Source of the DNA: Pseudalkalibacillus decolorationis
GTDB taxonomy: Bacteria; Bacillota; Bacilli; Bacillales; Fictibacillaceae
Reading direction: 5' to 3'
Length of the DNA stretch: 64,000 nt
Assembly: GCF_024609785.1 (NCBI RefSeq)
Contig: NZ_JANHJQ010000006.1
Span: forward strand, 62,001-126,000
Positions 42,545 through 51,287 of this stretch are shown in pieces. Numbering within the stretch: position 1 is the first letter of the stretch; each line of letters begins with the position of its first letter. The notes beneath the pieces are model-generated. The model saw only the letters and a list, made by a program, of their open reading frames with translations, had not been told where the DNA came from and searched no databases. The position numbers and the translations under genes were made by a program.

Positions 42545-43435
42545 ATGCCATTTGTAAATGGGAGTCAAATGTTGGAGCATGCGCGTCAAAACGGGTATGG
42601 AGTAGGAGCATTCAGTGCCCATAACGCCGAATCCATTCAGGCGATTTTGGAGGCTGCTGAACAAGAACAATCACCAATCATGATTCAGGTGGGGCAAAAA
42701 GTAATTCAAAGTATCGGTCTTGAGCCAATGAAAGTTCTCATTGATAGTTTTGCAAAAGATTATTCTATTCCTGTCGCCATTCACCTCGATCATAGCCGCC
42801 AATTCGATCAAACCATGCAAGCCATTCAATTAGGTTTTCAATCGGTTATGTTTGATGGCTCAGCACTTTCATTTGAGGAGAACGTTTCAACAACAAAAAA
42901 AGTTGTTGATGTGGCAAGATCGCTTGGTATTGGAAGTGAAGGGGAAATTGGGAAAATTGGTGGTACCGAGGACGACATTACCGTAGATGAAAAAGATGCT
43001 TTAATTACAACAACCGAGGAAGCTGTAGCATTTGCTGAAGCAACAGGGGTCGATTACCTTGCTGTTTCAATTGGTACTGCCCATGGTATTTATAAAGAAA
43101 CGCCAAAACTGCGATTTGAGAGACTTCAGAAAATCTCAGAAGCCGTTCAGCGTCCCATTGTCCTTCATGGAGGTTCGGATGTGCCGGATGTGCAGGTTCA
43201 GCAGGCAATATCTTTAGGCGTTGCAAAAATTAATGTGGATACCGAACTTCGCCAGGCATTTACGAGAGGTGTTCAGGAAATCTTTGATGAAAATAGAGAA
43301 GAATTTGTACTTGCCAATTCGTTAGGAAATGGAAGACAACGGATGAAGGAAAAAGTTCAGGAGAAAATCCGTGTGTTCGGTAGTTCAGGAATGGCCAAAG
43401 ATCTTTTAACAGATAAAAAGGATGTAACGTTATAA
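42545..43435 (+). CDS. Class II fructose-bisphosphate aldolase family, probable sulfofructose-phosphate aldolase
   Basis: 296 residues from ATG 42545 after GAAAGGGGAAAGAT; 13 bases after the regulator. Zn-dependent aldolase motifs: AIHLDHSRQFD, SVMFDGSALSFEENV, GSEGEIGKIGG, GTAHGIYK, VLHGGSDVP and KINVDTELR. In the pathway it should split sulfofructose-1-phosphate into DHAP and 3-sulfolactaldehyde. Housekeeping Fba is similar in sequence; the operon gives the specificity. Confidence 0.83.
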   Translation: MPFVNGSQMLEHARQNGYGVGAFSAHNAESIQAILEAAEQEQSPIMIQVGQKVIQSIGLEPMKVLIDSFAKDYSIPVAIHLDHSRQFDQTMQAIQLGFQSVMFDGSALSFEENVSTTKKVVDVARSLGIGSEGEIGKIGGTEDDITVDEKDALITTTEEAVAFAEATGVDYLAVSIGTAHGIYKETPKLRFERLQKISEAVQRPIVLHGGSDVPDVQVQQAISLGVAKINVDTELRQAFTRGVQEIFDENREEFVLANSLGNGRQRMKEKVQEKIRVFGSSGMAKDLLTDKKDVTL

Positions 43436-43457
43436 CCTTTAGGGAGTGATGTTTTGT

Positions 43458-44891
43458 ATGAGTACAGCAGTATCAATTGAAAATTTCGGTTTATTTATCA
43501 AGGGGCAATGGCGAGAAAAACGTACAACTACGGATGTATTAAACAAATACACACAGAAAGTAATAGCTAAGACAGCTGTTTCAGAAGAGCAAGATGTTCA
43601 AGATGCAGTAAAAGCAGCAAAAGAAGCACTTACTAAACCATTTCATCCATATGAACGGTACGCCGTATTAAAAAAGGCGGCTGAAGGACTAAGAGAACGT
43701 CAGGAAGAGTTAGCTACCATTCTCGCAGAAGAAGTGGGAAAGCCTATTGCCGATTCCAGAGGTGAGGTGGAACGTGCAGCCTTAACATTAGAAATCTCAG
43801 CTGAAGAGGCAAAGCGCATCCATGGAGAAGGGATCCCTGTTGAAGCTGCACCTGGATCGGAGAATCGCCAGGCATATACAAAACGAGTACCAGTTGGCGT
43901 AGTTGCAGCCATTACTCCTTTTAACGTCCCATTAAATCTAGTGTGCCATAAAGTTGGTCCTGCGTTAGCCGCTGGAAATAGCGTTGTATTAAAGCCTGCA
44001 GAAGTTACTCCTGTTTCAGCTATTGTGTTAACGGAGGTATTCGAAAAATCAGGATTGCCAGTAGGTCGTTTAAATGTGGTAACCGGGGCAGGTTCAAAAA
44101 TTGGGGAATGGTTGCTTCAGAATAACGATGTTGATATGTTTACCTTTACTGGAAGTCCAAAAGTAGGCCAACTGATTAGAGAAAAAGCGGGACTTCGAAA
44201 GGTAGTTTTAGAATTAGGGAATAACTCGGCAACCATTGTTCACAAGGATGCTGATATTGAACAATCGGCAACACTGGTAGCACAGAAAAGTTTTAACAAC
44301 GCCGGCCAGGTATGTATTTCTGTTCAACGTGTATATGTCCATGAGGATATTTACGAATCTTTCCTGAATAAAATGAAAGATGTGACAAATGCACTTGTAG
44401 TTGGTGATCCTAAAGATCCGGCTACAAATATTGGGCCGATGATTGCTGAAAAAGAAGCAATGAGAGTAGAAAAATGGGTCAACGAAGCTATTCAAGAAGG
44501 AGCAAGTGTTGAAACAGGCGGAAAACGCGATGGAGTATTCTATGAACCTACTATTCTTACACATATTAACGATAATATGAGGGTCTGCAGAGAAGAAGTA
44601 TTTGGACCGGTCGTTGCCGTTACTACTTATAATGATGTGGATGATGTAATTTCACGGGTTAATGATTCAGAATATGGACTTCAAGCTGGATTGTTTACGA
44701 ATGACCTCGCATTTGCAATGAAAGCTGCAGATCAAATTGAAGTCGGCGGTCTCATTATTAATGATACTTCTGGTTATCGTGTCGACCATATGCCATATGG
44801 TGGTGTGAAGAAAAGCGGGAGTGGTAAAGAGGGACCTAAGTATGTCATTGAAGAAATGACAGAAGAACGGATCGTGGTCTTTAATTTGTAA
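43458..44891 (+). CDS. NAD(P)-dependent aldehyde dehydrogenase, probable sulfolactaldehyde dehydrogenase
   Basis: 477 residues from ATG 43458; GTG 43446 and ATG 43449 lie too near the GGGAG site. ALDH motifs: TPFNVPLNLVCHKVGPALAAG, FTGSPKVGQ, catalytic Glu in VLELGNNSAT and catalytic Cys in NNAGQVCISVQRVYV. That cysteine context resembles lactaldehyde and sulfolactaldehyde dehydrogenases. It should oxidise 3-sulfolactaldehyde to 3-sulfolactate, the excreted product. Confidence 0.85.
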   Translation: MSTAVSIENFGLFIKGQWREKRTTTDVLNKYTQKVIAKTAVSEEQDVQDAVKAAKEALTKPFHPYERYAVLKKAAEGLRERQEELATILAEEVGKPIADSRGEVERAALTLEISAEEAKRIHGEGIPVEAAPGSENRQAYTKRVPVGVVAAITPFNVPLNLVCHKVGPALAAGNSVVLKPAEVTPVSAIVLTEVFEKSGLPVGRLNVVTGAGSKIGEWLLQNNDVDMFTFTGSPKVGQLIREKAGLRKVVLELGNNSATIVHKDADIEQSATLVAQKSFNNAGQVCISVQRVYVHEDIYESFLNKMKDVTNALVVGDPKDPATNIGPMIAEKEAMRVEKWVNEAIQEGASVETGGKRDGVFYEPTILTHINDNMRVCREEVFGPVVAVTTYNDVDDVISRVNDSEYGLQAGLFTNDLAFAMKAADQIEVGGLIINDTSGYRVDHMPYGGVKKSGSGKEGPKYVIEEMTEERIVVFNL

Positions 44892-44922
44892 AACATGGGG
44901 GCCTTAATAGGTCCCCATGTTT
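44891..44922 (+). terminator. Hairpin after the aldehyde dehydrogenase gene
   Basis: AAACATGGGG (44891-44900) pairs with CCCCATGTTT (44913-44922), with GCC/GGT extending the stem. There is no strong T run, so it may act as partial terminator or mRNA stabiliser before the exporter gene. Confidence 0.55.
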
Positions 44923-44993
44923 CAATTGGTGTTAATAGATCAAAAGTAAGAGTGTTACCTTTTAGTTCGTTTATAATATAAGGAGAATGAACC

Positions 44994-45896
44994 ATGTCCA
45001 TAACAAGTATTTTGCTGCCCATATTTTTCGTATTCGGAGTCGGATATTTTGCTCAACGTTTGTTGAATTTAGAAACAAAAGAGCTATCTAAACTTGCAAT
45101 CTATGTAATGGTTCCTTTTCTAGTTTTCCGCACCTTTTACGAGCAGCCAATAAATACTTCTTATGGATATTTGGTACTTTATTTGCTTGGATTGTGTACT
45201 GTTATCATTGTGATTGTAAGTGTGTTATCGAAGGTGTACGGCTATAATGAACCGGAACGGTGTGGTTTGATTCTTGCTTCAGCATTCATGAATAATGGAA
45301 ATTACGGAACTCCCCTTACTTTCTTTTTGTTCGGAGCAGCGGGAATGGAAACAGCTATTATTTTAATGGTTATCCAACAATTATTGATGAGTACCCTTGG
45401 GGTATATTATGCTGCAAAAGGAAGTTCAGTGGATAGCGGTGTAAAAGCTGCTCTAAACGCTGTAAAAAGAATGCCAATGGTCTATGGAGCCATAATCGGA
45501 CTTGCTTTTCAATGGCTTCATATCCCACTAGAAAAAGGGTTACTGGATGGAGTTAATTTTATCGCTGATGCTGCTATTCCCGTCATCATGATTACGTTAG
45601 GTATGCAGCTGGCTAATATTAGTGTGAAAGCGGTGGACTGGAGAAAGCTGTCTACGGCCTTAACCTTAAAACTTATTGCTGCCCCAGTTATTGCAGCTCT
45701 AATTGTATGGCAGATGCCTTTAGATGAGATGACAAAGCAAATCATGATTATTATGGCGGCCACACCTACCGCAGCAAATACAACAATGATCGCGATCCAG
45801 TTCCAGACCGAACCACAAAATGTTTCTAGTGCAACCCTTGTAACAACAGTCATGAGCGTCATTACGATTCCAATTGTTATACTGTTAACGTTGTAA
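44994..45896 (+). CDS. AEC-family permease, probable sulfolactate exporter
   Basis: 300 residues, ten hydrophobic segments in two sets of five, auxin-efflux-carrier/malonate-transporter family. Conserved ASAFMNNGNYGTPL in the first half and ITLGMQLANI in the second. AEC proteins move organic anions. Its place at the end of a sulfoglycolysis operon suggests export of 3-sulfolactate. AAGGAG nine bases before ATG. Confidence 0.78.
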   Translation: MSITSILLPIFFVFGVGYFAQRLLNLETKELSKLAIYVMVPFLVFRTFYEQPINTSYGYLVLYLLGLCTVIIVIVSVLSKVYGYNEPERCGLILASAFMNNGNYGTPLTFFLFGAAGMETAIILMVIQQLLMSTLGVYYAAKGSSVDSGVKAALNAVKRMPMVYGAIIGLAFQWLHIPLEKGLLDGVNFIADAAIPVIMITLGMQLANISVKAVDWRKLSTALTLKLIAAPVIAALIVWQMPLDEMTKQIMIIMAATPTAANTTMIAIQFQTEPQNVSSATLVTTVMSVITIPIVILLTL

Positions 45897-46108
45897 GATT
45901 TTATGACAAAACCAATTTATGTCTAAGCAGACACTTTGCAGGTGCCTGCTATTTTAATATAGGAACATTTTTGAAACATGAAATAAAATCAAATTATTTG
46001 AAATGCTCATTCATAGATTGACAGATGTATTATCAATTATTATGAGCATAAATTTGTGGATTGCTGGAACCATATCGAGACGGGGAGTTTGTCCGATCGT
46101 GATCAAAC

Positions 46109-47281
46109 TTATTGGCCGCATGTTCTTTCGCTCTCTTTCTCATAAACAGCATGACCGTTAATATAAGTAGCTATCACATTTGCCTGTGTATCAAATGGAC
46201 CGTGTGACCAAATAACAAAGTCTGCGTCTTTTTCTGTTTCGATAGATCCAACCCTATTGTGAATACCGGCTAACTTGGCAGCTTCGCTCGTAATACTTCT
46301 TAATGCTACGGTTTCATCCAGACCGTATTTAACGGCTTCTACCGCGCAAATAATTAAGTAGTGGATTGGAATAAACGGGTGGTCTGTCATAATCGCAAAT
46401 GGGATTCCCGCTTCATAAAAAAGCTTGGGAGCCTCGGGTGTTGAATGGCGTGTTTCATATTTGGATGACGGTAGCATATATGGTCCAAGAGTCACACTTG
46501 CACCGCTTTCTTTGATGGCTTCCAACATCATGTGTCCTTCCGTACAGTGTTCCAAACATAGTTTTACTTGGAACTCCTTTGCAATTCGAATCGCTGTGGC
46601 AATATCATCAGCCCTGTGGCAATGCAGGTGCAGGGGCATTTTCCCCTCGAGGACATCAATAAACGGGGCGAGATCCGTTCGATTCGCAATCTCAGCCTCC
46701 CGCTCTAAATCGGATAAAGCCAGTGCATCCTGAAAGCCTTTCCGAATCAGACGGGCAACGCCCATTCTCGTAACCGGTGTTTTTTTGTATTGCTGCCCGA
46801 ATACATTTTTCGGATTTTCACCAAGCGCTCCTTTTAAACCGCTCTTTTCCGTTAAGATCATTTCTTTTAATGAACTTCCGCCCGTTTTTAAAATGCTCCA
46901 AATTCCGCCAATCGGATTGGCGCTGCCTGCCCCCGTCTGAATCGTCGTAACTCCTCCCCGGCGCGCCATCTCAAACGAAAAGTGGTGAATATCAATCCCA
47001 TCGATAGCGGCCATTTGAGGAGTAAAAGGGTCTGCGTATTCATTAGCATCATTAATCTGTTCATGAACTTCTCGCCAAATGCCAACGTGGGTATGAATAT
47101 CTATAAGGCCCGGCGTGATGACACACCCATCTACATTTTCGACATCTGCATCAGATGGAACATTGGTTTCACAGCCAACCTTGACGATTTTTCTGTCCTT
47201 AACCCAAATGTCAGCATTTCTAATGATGGTATTGGTTTCATCCATTGTATAGACTGTTGCTCCTCGAAATACTTTTAGCAT
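46109..47281 (-). CDS. Metal-dependent amidohydrolase 1 (imidazolonepropionase-like)
   Basis: 390 residues from ATG 47281, five bases after the previous stop, with GGGAG. TIM-barrel amidohydrolase: GLIDIHTHVG (metal His pair), LHLHCHRADDIATAIRIAKEF, LEHCTEGHMM, and MTDHPFIP with the metal Asp. Close to adenine-deaminase/imidazolonepropionase-like amidohydrolases found with peptide transporters; probably hydrolyses a cyclic amide or N-acyl peptide. Paralogue of the next gene. Confidence 0.8.
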   Translation of the reverse strand: MLKVFRGATVYTMDETNTIIRNADIWVKDRKIVKVGCETNVPSDADVENVDGCVITPGLIDIHTHVGIWREVHEQINDANEYADPFTPQMAAIDGIDIHHFSFEMARRGGVTTIQTGAGSANPIGGIWSILKTGGSSLKEMILTEKSGLKGALGENPKNVFGQQYKKTPVTRMGVARLIRKGFQDALALSDLEREAEIANRTDLAPFIDVLEGKMPLHLHCHRADDIATAIRIAKEFQVKLCLEHCTEGHMMLEAIKESGASVTLGPYMLPSSKYETRHSTPEAPKLFYEAGIPFAIMTDHPFIPIHYLIICAVEAVKYGLDETVALRSITSEAAKLAGIHNRVGSIETEKDADFVIWSHGPFDTQANVIATYINGHAVYEKESERTCGQ

Positions 47282-47286
47282 TATTC

Positions 47287-48375
47287 TTACTCCCATCTAT
47301 AAACTTCTTTTCCTTTTATAAAGGTCCTGACTGCACGTGCCGTTAATTGAAGTGGATGCTTATTCCAAAGGACTAAATCAGCAAACAGCCCTGGTTGTAT
47401 GGTTCCAGTAAGATGATCGATCCGCAGCAGCTTGGCTCCATACTGTGTTAACCCATTCAATACAACCTGCTCCGAAACGCCTGCCTTTATAGCTAAGCAA
47501 CCTTCCAACTGCAAATGTTTAACCGAACTGACAGGGTGGTCTGTGGTAAAAGCGAACTGGCCATGTTGTTCTTTAAGTACGCGATATAAGGATGACCGTA
47601 AATTTATTTGCTCTTCCCTTTCGATGGGCTGGAAGCAAGGGCCAGCAATAATTGAAAAATCAAATTTTGTTTCATGACTGGATATTTTTGAATAATCGGT
47701 AGCGTGAACCAAGATCATTTGGAGACCAAACTCTTTTGCAATTCTTAATGCAGTGGCAATATCATCTGCCCTGTGACAGCGAATAAAAATAGGAGTTTCC
47801 TGCAGTTGTTCTTGTTTCTGCAATTCCTTTATTGATGACCGAATCTTATGGGCAACCCCCATGCGGGTAAGGGGGGTATGGGTTTTCTCCCAAAAGGCCT
47901 TTTTAGGTACATCCCCCATCGAAAAAGAATAACCAAGTTTATGACGTATTATCATTTCATCTGCCGTTTTTCCATGGGTATGGATAACAGCTGTTTCCGC
48001 TCCCGTGACAGAATTGGCAGAGGATACGATATGTGCTGCGGTCACCCCGAAAGCAACGGCATCTTGAAAAGCCTGGTCAAAAGGGTAGATTCCATCGATA
48101 ACTTGAAGACCATTCATATTTTCTTCGTGGGGTTCGTACCCATCATTTCCTTCCCAGCGCACACCGATTTCCTTTAACCCAATCTGTGAGCAAGCATCGA
48201 TAAAGCCTGGTGTTAAATAGCAGCCTGTGGCATCAATGATGGTCCAATCGTGAGGAGGTTCATCAGGCGGTACTACTGCTTGAATTTTTGCTTCCTTTAC
48301 CAGTACGGTTTTCGGAGAGAATTCGCCAGTTTCGTGGTTATAGACGTTCGCGTTTGTAATTGCGATTGTAGACAC
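47287..48375 (-). CDS. Metal-dependent amidohydrolase 2 (imidazolonepropionase-like)
   Basis: 362 residues. Same motifs in changed form: GFIDACSQIGL replaces the HxH of its neighbour, while RCHRADDIATALRIAKEF, VHATDYSK and TTDHPVSS remain. Loss of the first metal His pair suggests altered or lost catalysis, perhaps as partner of a heteromer with the following gene. Translationally coupled to it (5-base gap). Confidence 0.78.
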   Translation of the reverse strand: MSTIAITNANVYNHETGEFSPKTVLVKEAKIQAVVPPDEPPHDWTIIDATGCYLTPGFIDACSQIGLKEIGVRWEGNDGYEPHEENMNGLQVIDGIYPFDQAFQDAVAFGVTAAHIVSSANSVTGAETAVIHTHGKTADEMIIRHKLGYSFSMGDVPKKAFWEKTHTPLTRMGVAHKIRSSIKELQKQEQLQETPIFIRCHRADDIATALRIAKEFGLQMILVHATDYSKISSHETKFDFSIIAGPCFQPIEREEQINLRSSLYRVLKEQHGQFAFTTDHPVSSVKHLQLEGCLAIKAGVSEQVVLNGLTQYGAKLLRIDHLTGTIQPGLFADLVLWNKHPLQLTARAVRTFIKGKEVYRWE

Positions 48376-48409
48376 TTTTTAAATCCCTTCTTTTCCTTTA
48401 AGTATGAAA

Positions 48410-48439
48410 GAAAAGTAGAGATGGATGTCTCTACTTTTC
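48410..48439 (-). terminator. Terminator after the binding-protein gene
   Basis: GAAAAGTAGAGA (48410-48421) pairs perfectly with 48428-48439; a T-rich stretch follows on the minus strand. Some read-through into the amidohydrolase genes is likely. Confidence 0.7.
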
Positions 48440-48484
48440 GAAAATCTTTATCGTGATATATACCATGCTGAGGATATTCGTAGG

Positions 48485-50089
48485 TTATTGCTTTATCCAG
48501 ACGTTTGTTCCGTTAGGGTGAACAATCTGAATCGAGAAGTCGGCAGAAACATCGTAGCCTTGTACCTTTTTGTTAATGCCTGCTGTAGATTCAAGATTAT
48601 CTATCTCAATACGTGGAACTTCTTTCATAATAATTTTAAGTGCTTTTTGATATAATTTTGCCCGTTCTTTCTGGTCAACTGTTTCGGAAACGGCTTTTTC
48701 TAAGAGTGAATCCACTTCAGGGTTTGAATAGCCTTTTCCATTTCCGAGTGCGCCGATTTGGTCGCTATGGAACAATTGATATAGGAAGAAGTATGGGTCC
48801 GGATACCAAGTCCAGCCGCCGATCGACATAGGAGCATTCCCTTTGGCAACTGTATCGCTGTAAGTACCCCATTCGACGACTTTAATTTCGACATCAATGT
48901 TAAGATTTTTTTTCATTTGATTTTGGAAAATGGTTGCGTATGGAACCCGAGCTTCAGATAGGTAAATCTCTGTTTTAAATCCATCAGGGTAACCGGCTTC
49001 AGCTAAAAGCTTTTTCGCTGCCTCTGGATCATAGGTTGGTTTAAGCTTTTCGAGTTCTTCGCTGTATCCCCATGATTCCTTAGGCAGAGGCATATATGAG
49101 ACTTCAGCTCCACCCCACTGGTTGACTCCCTTTACAATTTTCTCGACGTTTGTCGCTTTATATATCGCTTCACGGACTTTAGGGTCTGCCGTAGGACCTT
49201 TTTGGTTGTTCAGATCAAGGTAAGTTAAAGAAAGAGCTGGTTTTGAGATCAACTCCAGCTGATCATCCTGTTTAATAAGTTCACGATTTTGTCCTTTAAC
49301 ATCAGTGGCGATATCAATGTCTCCGGAACGTAGAGCGTTTGTCATCATATTTGGATCGGAAATAATTTTAAAAGTAACGCCATCTAGATGAGGTTTTTCG
49401 CCCCAATATTTATTATGGCGGACGAGTTCGACCTGCTGATCCTTTTGCCAATTTTTAATTTGGAAAGGGCCTGTACCTACAAGGTGGCTTCCGAATTTGT
49501 CACCCCAGCCTTCAACTTCTTCTTTGGGTACAATCATATTACCTGCATCCGTGAGCATTGCTAATAATGCGGCGTTCGGTGCGTCTAGATGAACGGCAAC
49601 TTCGAACTCTCCTGTTACCTCAACCTTTTTCACACCCCGCAAACGGTTCATTGCAGATTCTTTTGCAGAGCGTTCTAGGCTGAACTTCACATCTTCGGCA
49701 GTCATTTGTCTGCCATCCTGATATTTGCCCGGCTGGAAAAAAACATCATCTCGTAGCTTAAAGGTATATACTTTCATGTCTTCGGAAACTTCCCATTCGG
49801 TTGCAAGGGAAGGTACAAATTCACTTAAATCCTTGTTGTATACAACGAGAGTGTCTGCAACTGAACGCATCACCTGAGATTCATAGACACCCGTATATTG
49901 AATCGGATCCAACGTTTTTGGGTTTGCGGATAGACCGACATTTAAATTACCGCCGTCCTGGGGTTCGCCGACATTAGCCCCGGATTCCTTTTTAGCAGTA
50001 CTAGATTCGCCTCCTTGAGAACAGGCGCTTAAAACTAAAATGATAGAGACAACTAACAAAAACCAGTGTTTAAATAACTTACTTCTCAT
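48485..50089 (-). CDS. Peptide-binding lipoprotein of an ABC transporter (SBP family 5)
   Basis: 534 residues; signal peptide with lipobox LSAC (Cys23), then a Ser-rich linker. SBP_bac_5 fold: SANPKTLDPIQYTGVYESQV, YTFKLRDDVFFQPG, GTGPFQIKNW and the C-terminal YQKALKIIMKEVPRIE. Binds peptides or related solutes outside the membrane. It is divergent from the genes for its permease and ATPase subunits; the shared gap carries two similar palindromes. Confidence 0.9.
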   Translation of the reverse strand: MRSKLFKHWFLLVVSIILVLSACSQGGESSTAKKESGANVGEPQDGGNLNVGLSANPKTLDPIQYTGVYESQVMRSVADTLVVYNKDLSEFVPSLATEWEVSEDMKVYTFKLRDDVFFQPGKYQDGRQMTAEDVKFSLERSAKESAMNRLRGVKKVEVTGEFEVAVHLDAPNAALLAMLTDAGNMIVPKEEVEGWGDKFGSHLVGTGPFQIKNWQKDQQVELVRHNKYWGEKPHLDGVTFKIISDPNMMTNALRSGDIDIATDVKGQNRELIKQDDQLELISKPALSLTYLDLNNQKGPTADPKVREAIYKATNVEKIVKGVNQWGGAEVSYMPLPKESWGYSEELEKLKPTYDPEAAKKLLAEAGYPDGFKTEIYLSEARVPYATIFQNQMKKNLNIDVEIKVVEWGTYSDTVAKGNAPMSIGGWTWYPDPYFFLYQLFHSDQIGALGNGKGYSNPEVDSLLEKAVSETVDQKERAKLYQKALKIIMKEVPRIEIDNLESTAGINKKVQGYDVSADFSIQIVHPNGTNVWIKQ

Positions 50090-50106
50090 AAAATCCCCCT
50101 CTTTGA

Positions 50107-50119
50107 TTCACATTGTGAA
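50107..50119. promoter_or_regulatory. Candidate operator copy 1 (TTCACATTGTGAA)
   Basis: A 13-base palindrome 18 bases upstream of the binding-protein start. Shares arms TTCA/TGAA and core CAT with the site at 50266. Confidence 0.45.
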
Positions 50120-50212
50120 ACAGTATTTCAAATACTGAATTTAATATTTAAACTACCATAACAAAAGAGAAGAGTAAATATATTTTTTGAATATTACTAA
50201 AACATAAATTTT

Positions 50213-50242
50213 TTGCACTATTTTATATTTACAAGTTATAAA
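50213..50242 (+). promoter_or_regulatory. Promoter of the permease operon
   Basis: TTGCAC, 18 bases, TATAAA, about 80 bases before the first start codon. Confidence 0.5.
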
Positions 50243-50265
50243 GAGGGTGCTACACTTGTTTTTAA

Positions 50266-50278
50266 TTCACATAATGAA
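50266..50278. promoter_or_regulatory. Candidate operator copy 2 (TTCACATAATGAA)
   Basis: Palindrome just downstream of the candidate promoter of the permease operon, where a bound repressor would block transcription. Likely ligand protein: the IclR regulator encoded at 56786. Confidence 0.45.
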
Positions 50279-50321
50279 TCACTGGTTCAAATAATGGATA
50301 AATGTAAAAGGAGGTATTTTT

Positions 50322-51287
50322 ATGGGAACGTACATTATTAGAAGAACTTTTGATCTCTTGCCAACGATATTTGTCGTCGCAGTCATTGTCTTTATCATTA
50401 CACGATTGATACCGGGCGATCCCGCAGCCGTTATGCTTGGACCTCAGGCTAGCGTTGAGGATATTGAAGCTTTGAGGGAAAACCTTGGTTTGAACGATCC
50501 TTTGTATATTCAGTTCCTTCAATATATGGGCAATCTGGCAACAGGGGATTTTGGAACATCGCTTACTTATAATCAACCAATCGTTAATTTAATTATGGAC
50601 CGGTTTCCAAATACGCTTATTTTGGCAGTAAGTGCTTTGATTATCGCCTTTATGGTCGGCGTACCGGCTGGCATTATTTCTGCTTCAAAACAAAATTCAC
50701 TGCTGGACTATTCAGTCATGCTCGTATCACTGATTGGGGTCTCTATGCCGATCTTTTGGCTCGGAGTGATGCTAGTCCTTTACTTTAGTGTTAATCTCGG
50801 CTGGTTTCCTGCAACAGGGATGGGAACACTTGATGACGGGCTTATTCCTTTTATAAAGCATCTAATTCTCCCAAGTATTACACTGGCAACGATTCCAATG
50901 GCGACTTTTGCACGGATCACCCGCTCGAGTATGCTCGAGGTTATTTCACAGGACTACATAAAAACAGCGCGTTCTAAAGGGCTAAATGAGTTTTGGGTTA
51001 TTTGCAAACATGCCTTTAAAAATGCACTCACACCATTATTGACGGTCCTTGGTATGCAGATCTCGATGATGCTCGGAGGGGCAGTCCTTACAGAAACTAT
51101 TTTTAGTTGGCCGGGAATGGGCCGCTTAATAGTGGATGCCATTGATAAGAGGGATTTTGTTGTCGTTCAAGGTACAGTTCTATTTATTGCAGTTATTTTT
51201 GTTGTCGTTAATCTGCTTGTCGATATTATGTACAAAGTCGTAAATCCAAGAGTAAATTACACTACCAGCAAGGGAGGGACGAAATAA
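50322..51287 (+). CDS. ABC transporter permease, DppB/OppB type
   Basis: 321 residues, six membrane helices, N-terminus YIIRRTFDLLPTIFVVAVIVF, then GDPAAVMLGPQASVEDIEALRENLGL and the EAA loop DYIKTARSKGLNEFWVICKH, which contacts the ATPases. AAAGGAGG precedes ATG. Last base overlaps the next gene's start. Confidence 0.92.
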   Translation: MGTYIIRRTFDLLPTIFVVAVIVFIITRLIPGDPAAVMLGPQASVEDIEALRENLGLNDPLYIQFLQYMGNLATGDFGTSLTYNQPIVNLIMDRFPNTLILAVSALIIAFMVGVPAGIISASKQNSLLDYSVMLVSLIGVSMPIFWLGVMLVLYFSVNLGWFPATGMGTLDDGLIPFIKHLILPSITLATIPMATFARITRSSMLEVISQDYIKTARSKGLNEFWVICKHAFKNALTPLLTVLGMQISMMLGGAVLTETIFSWPGMGRLIVDAIDKRDFVVVQGTVLFIAVIFVVVNLLVDIMYKVVNPRVNYTTSKGGTK

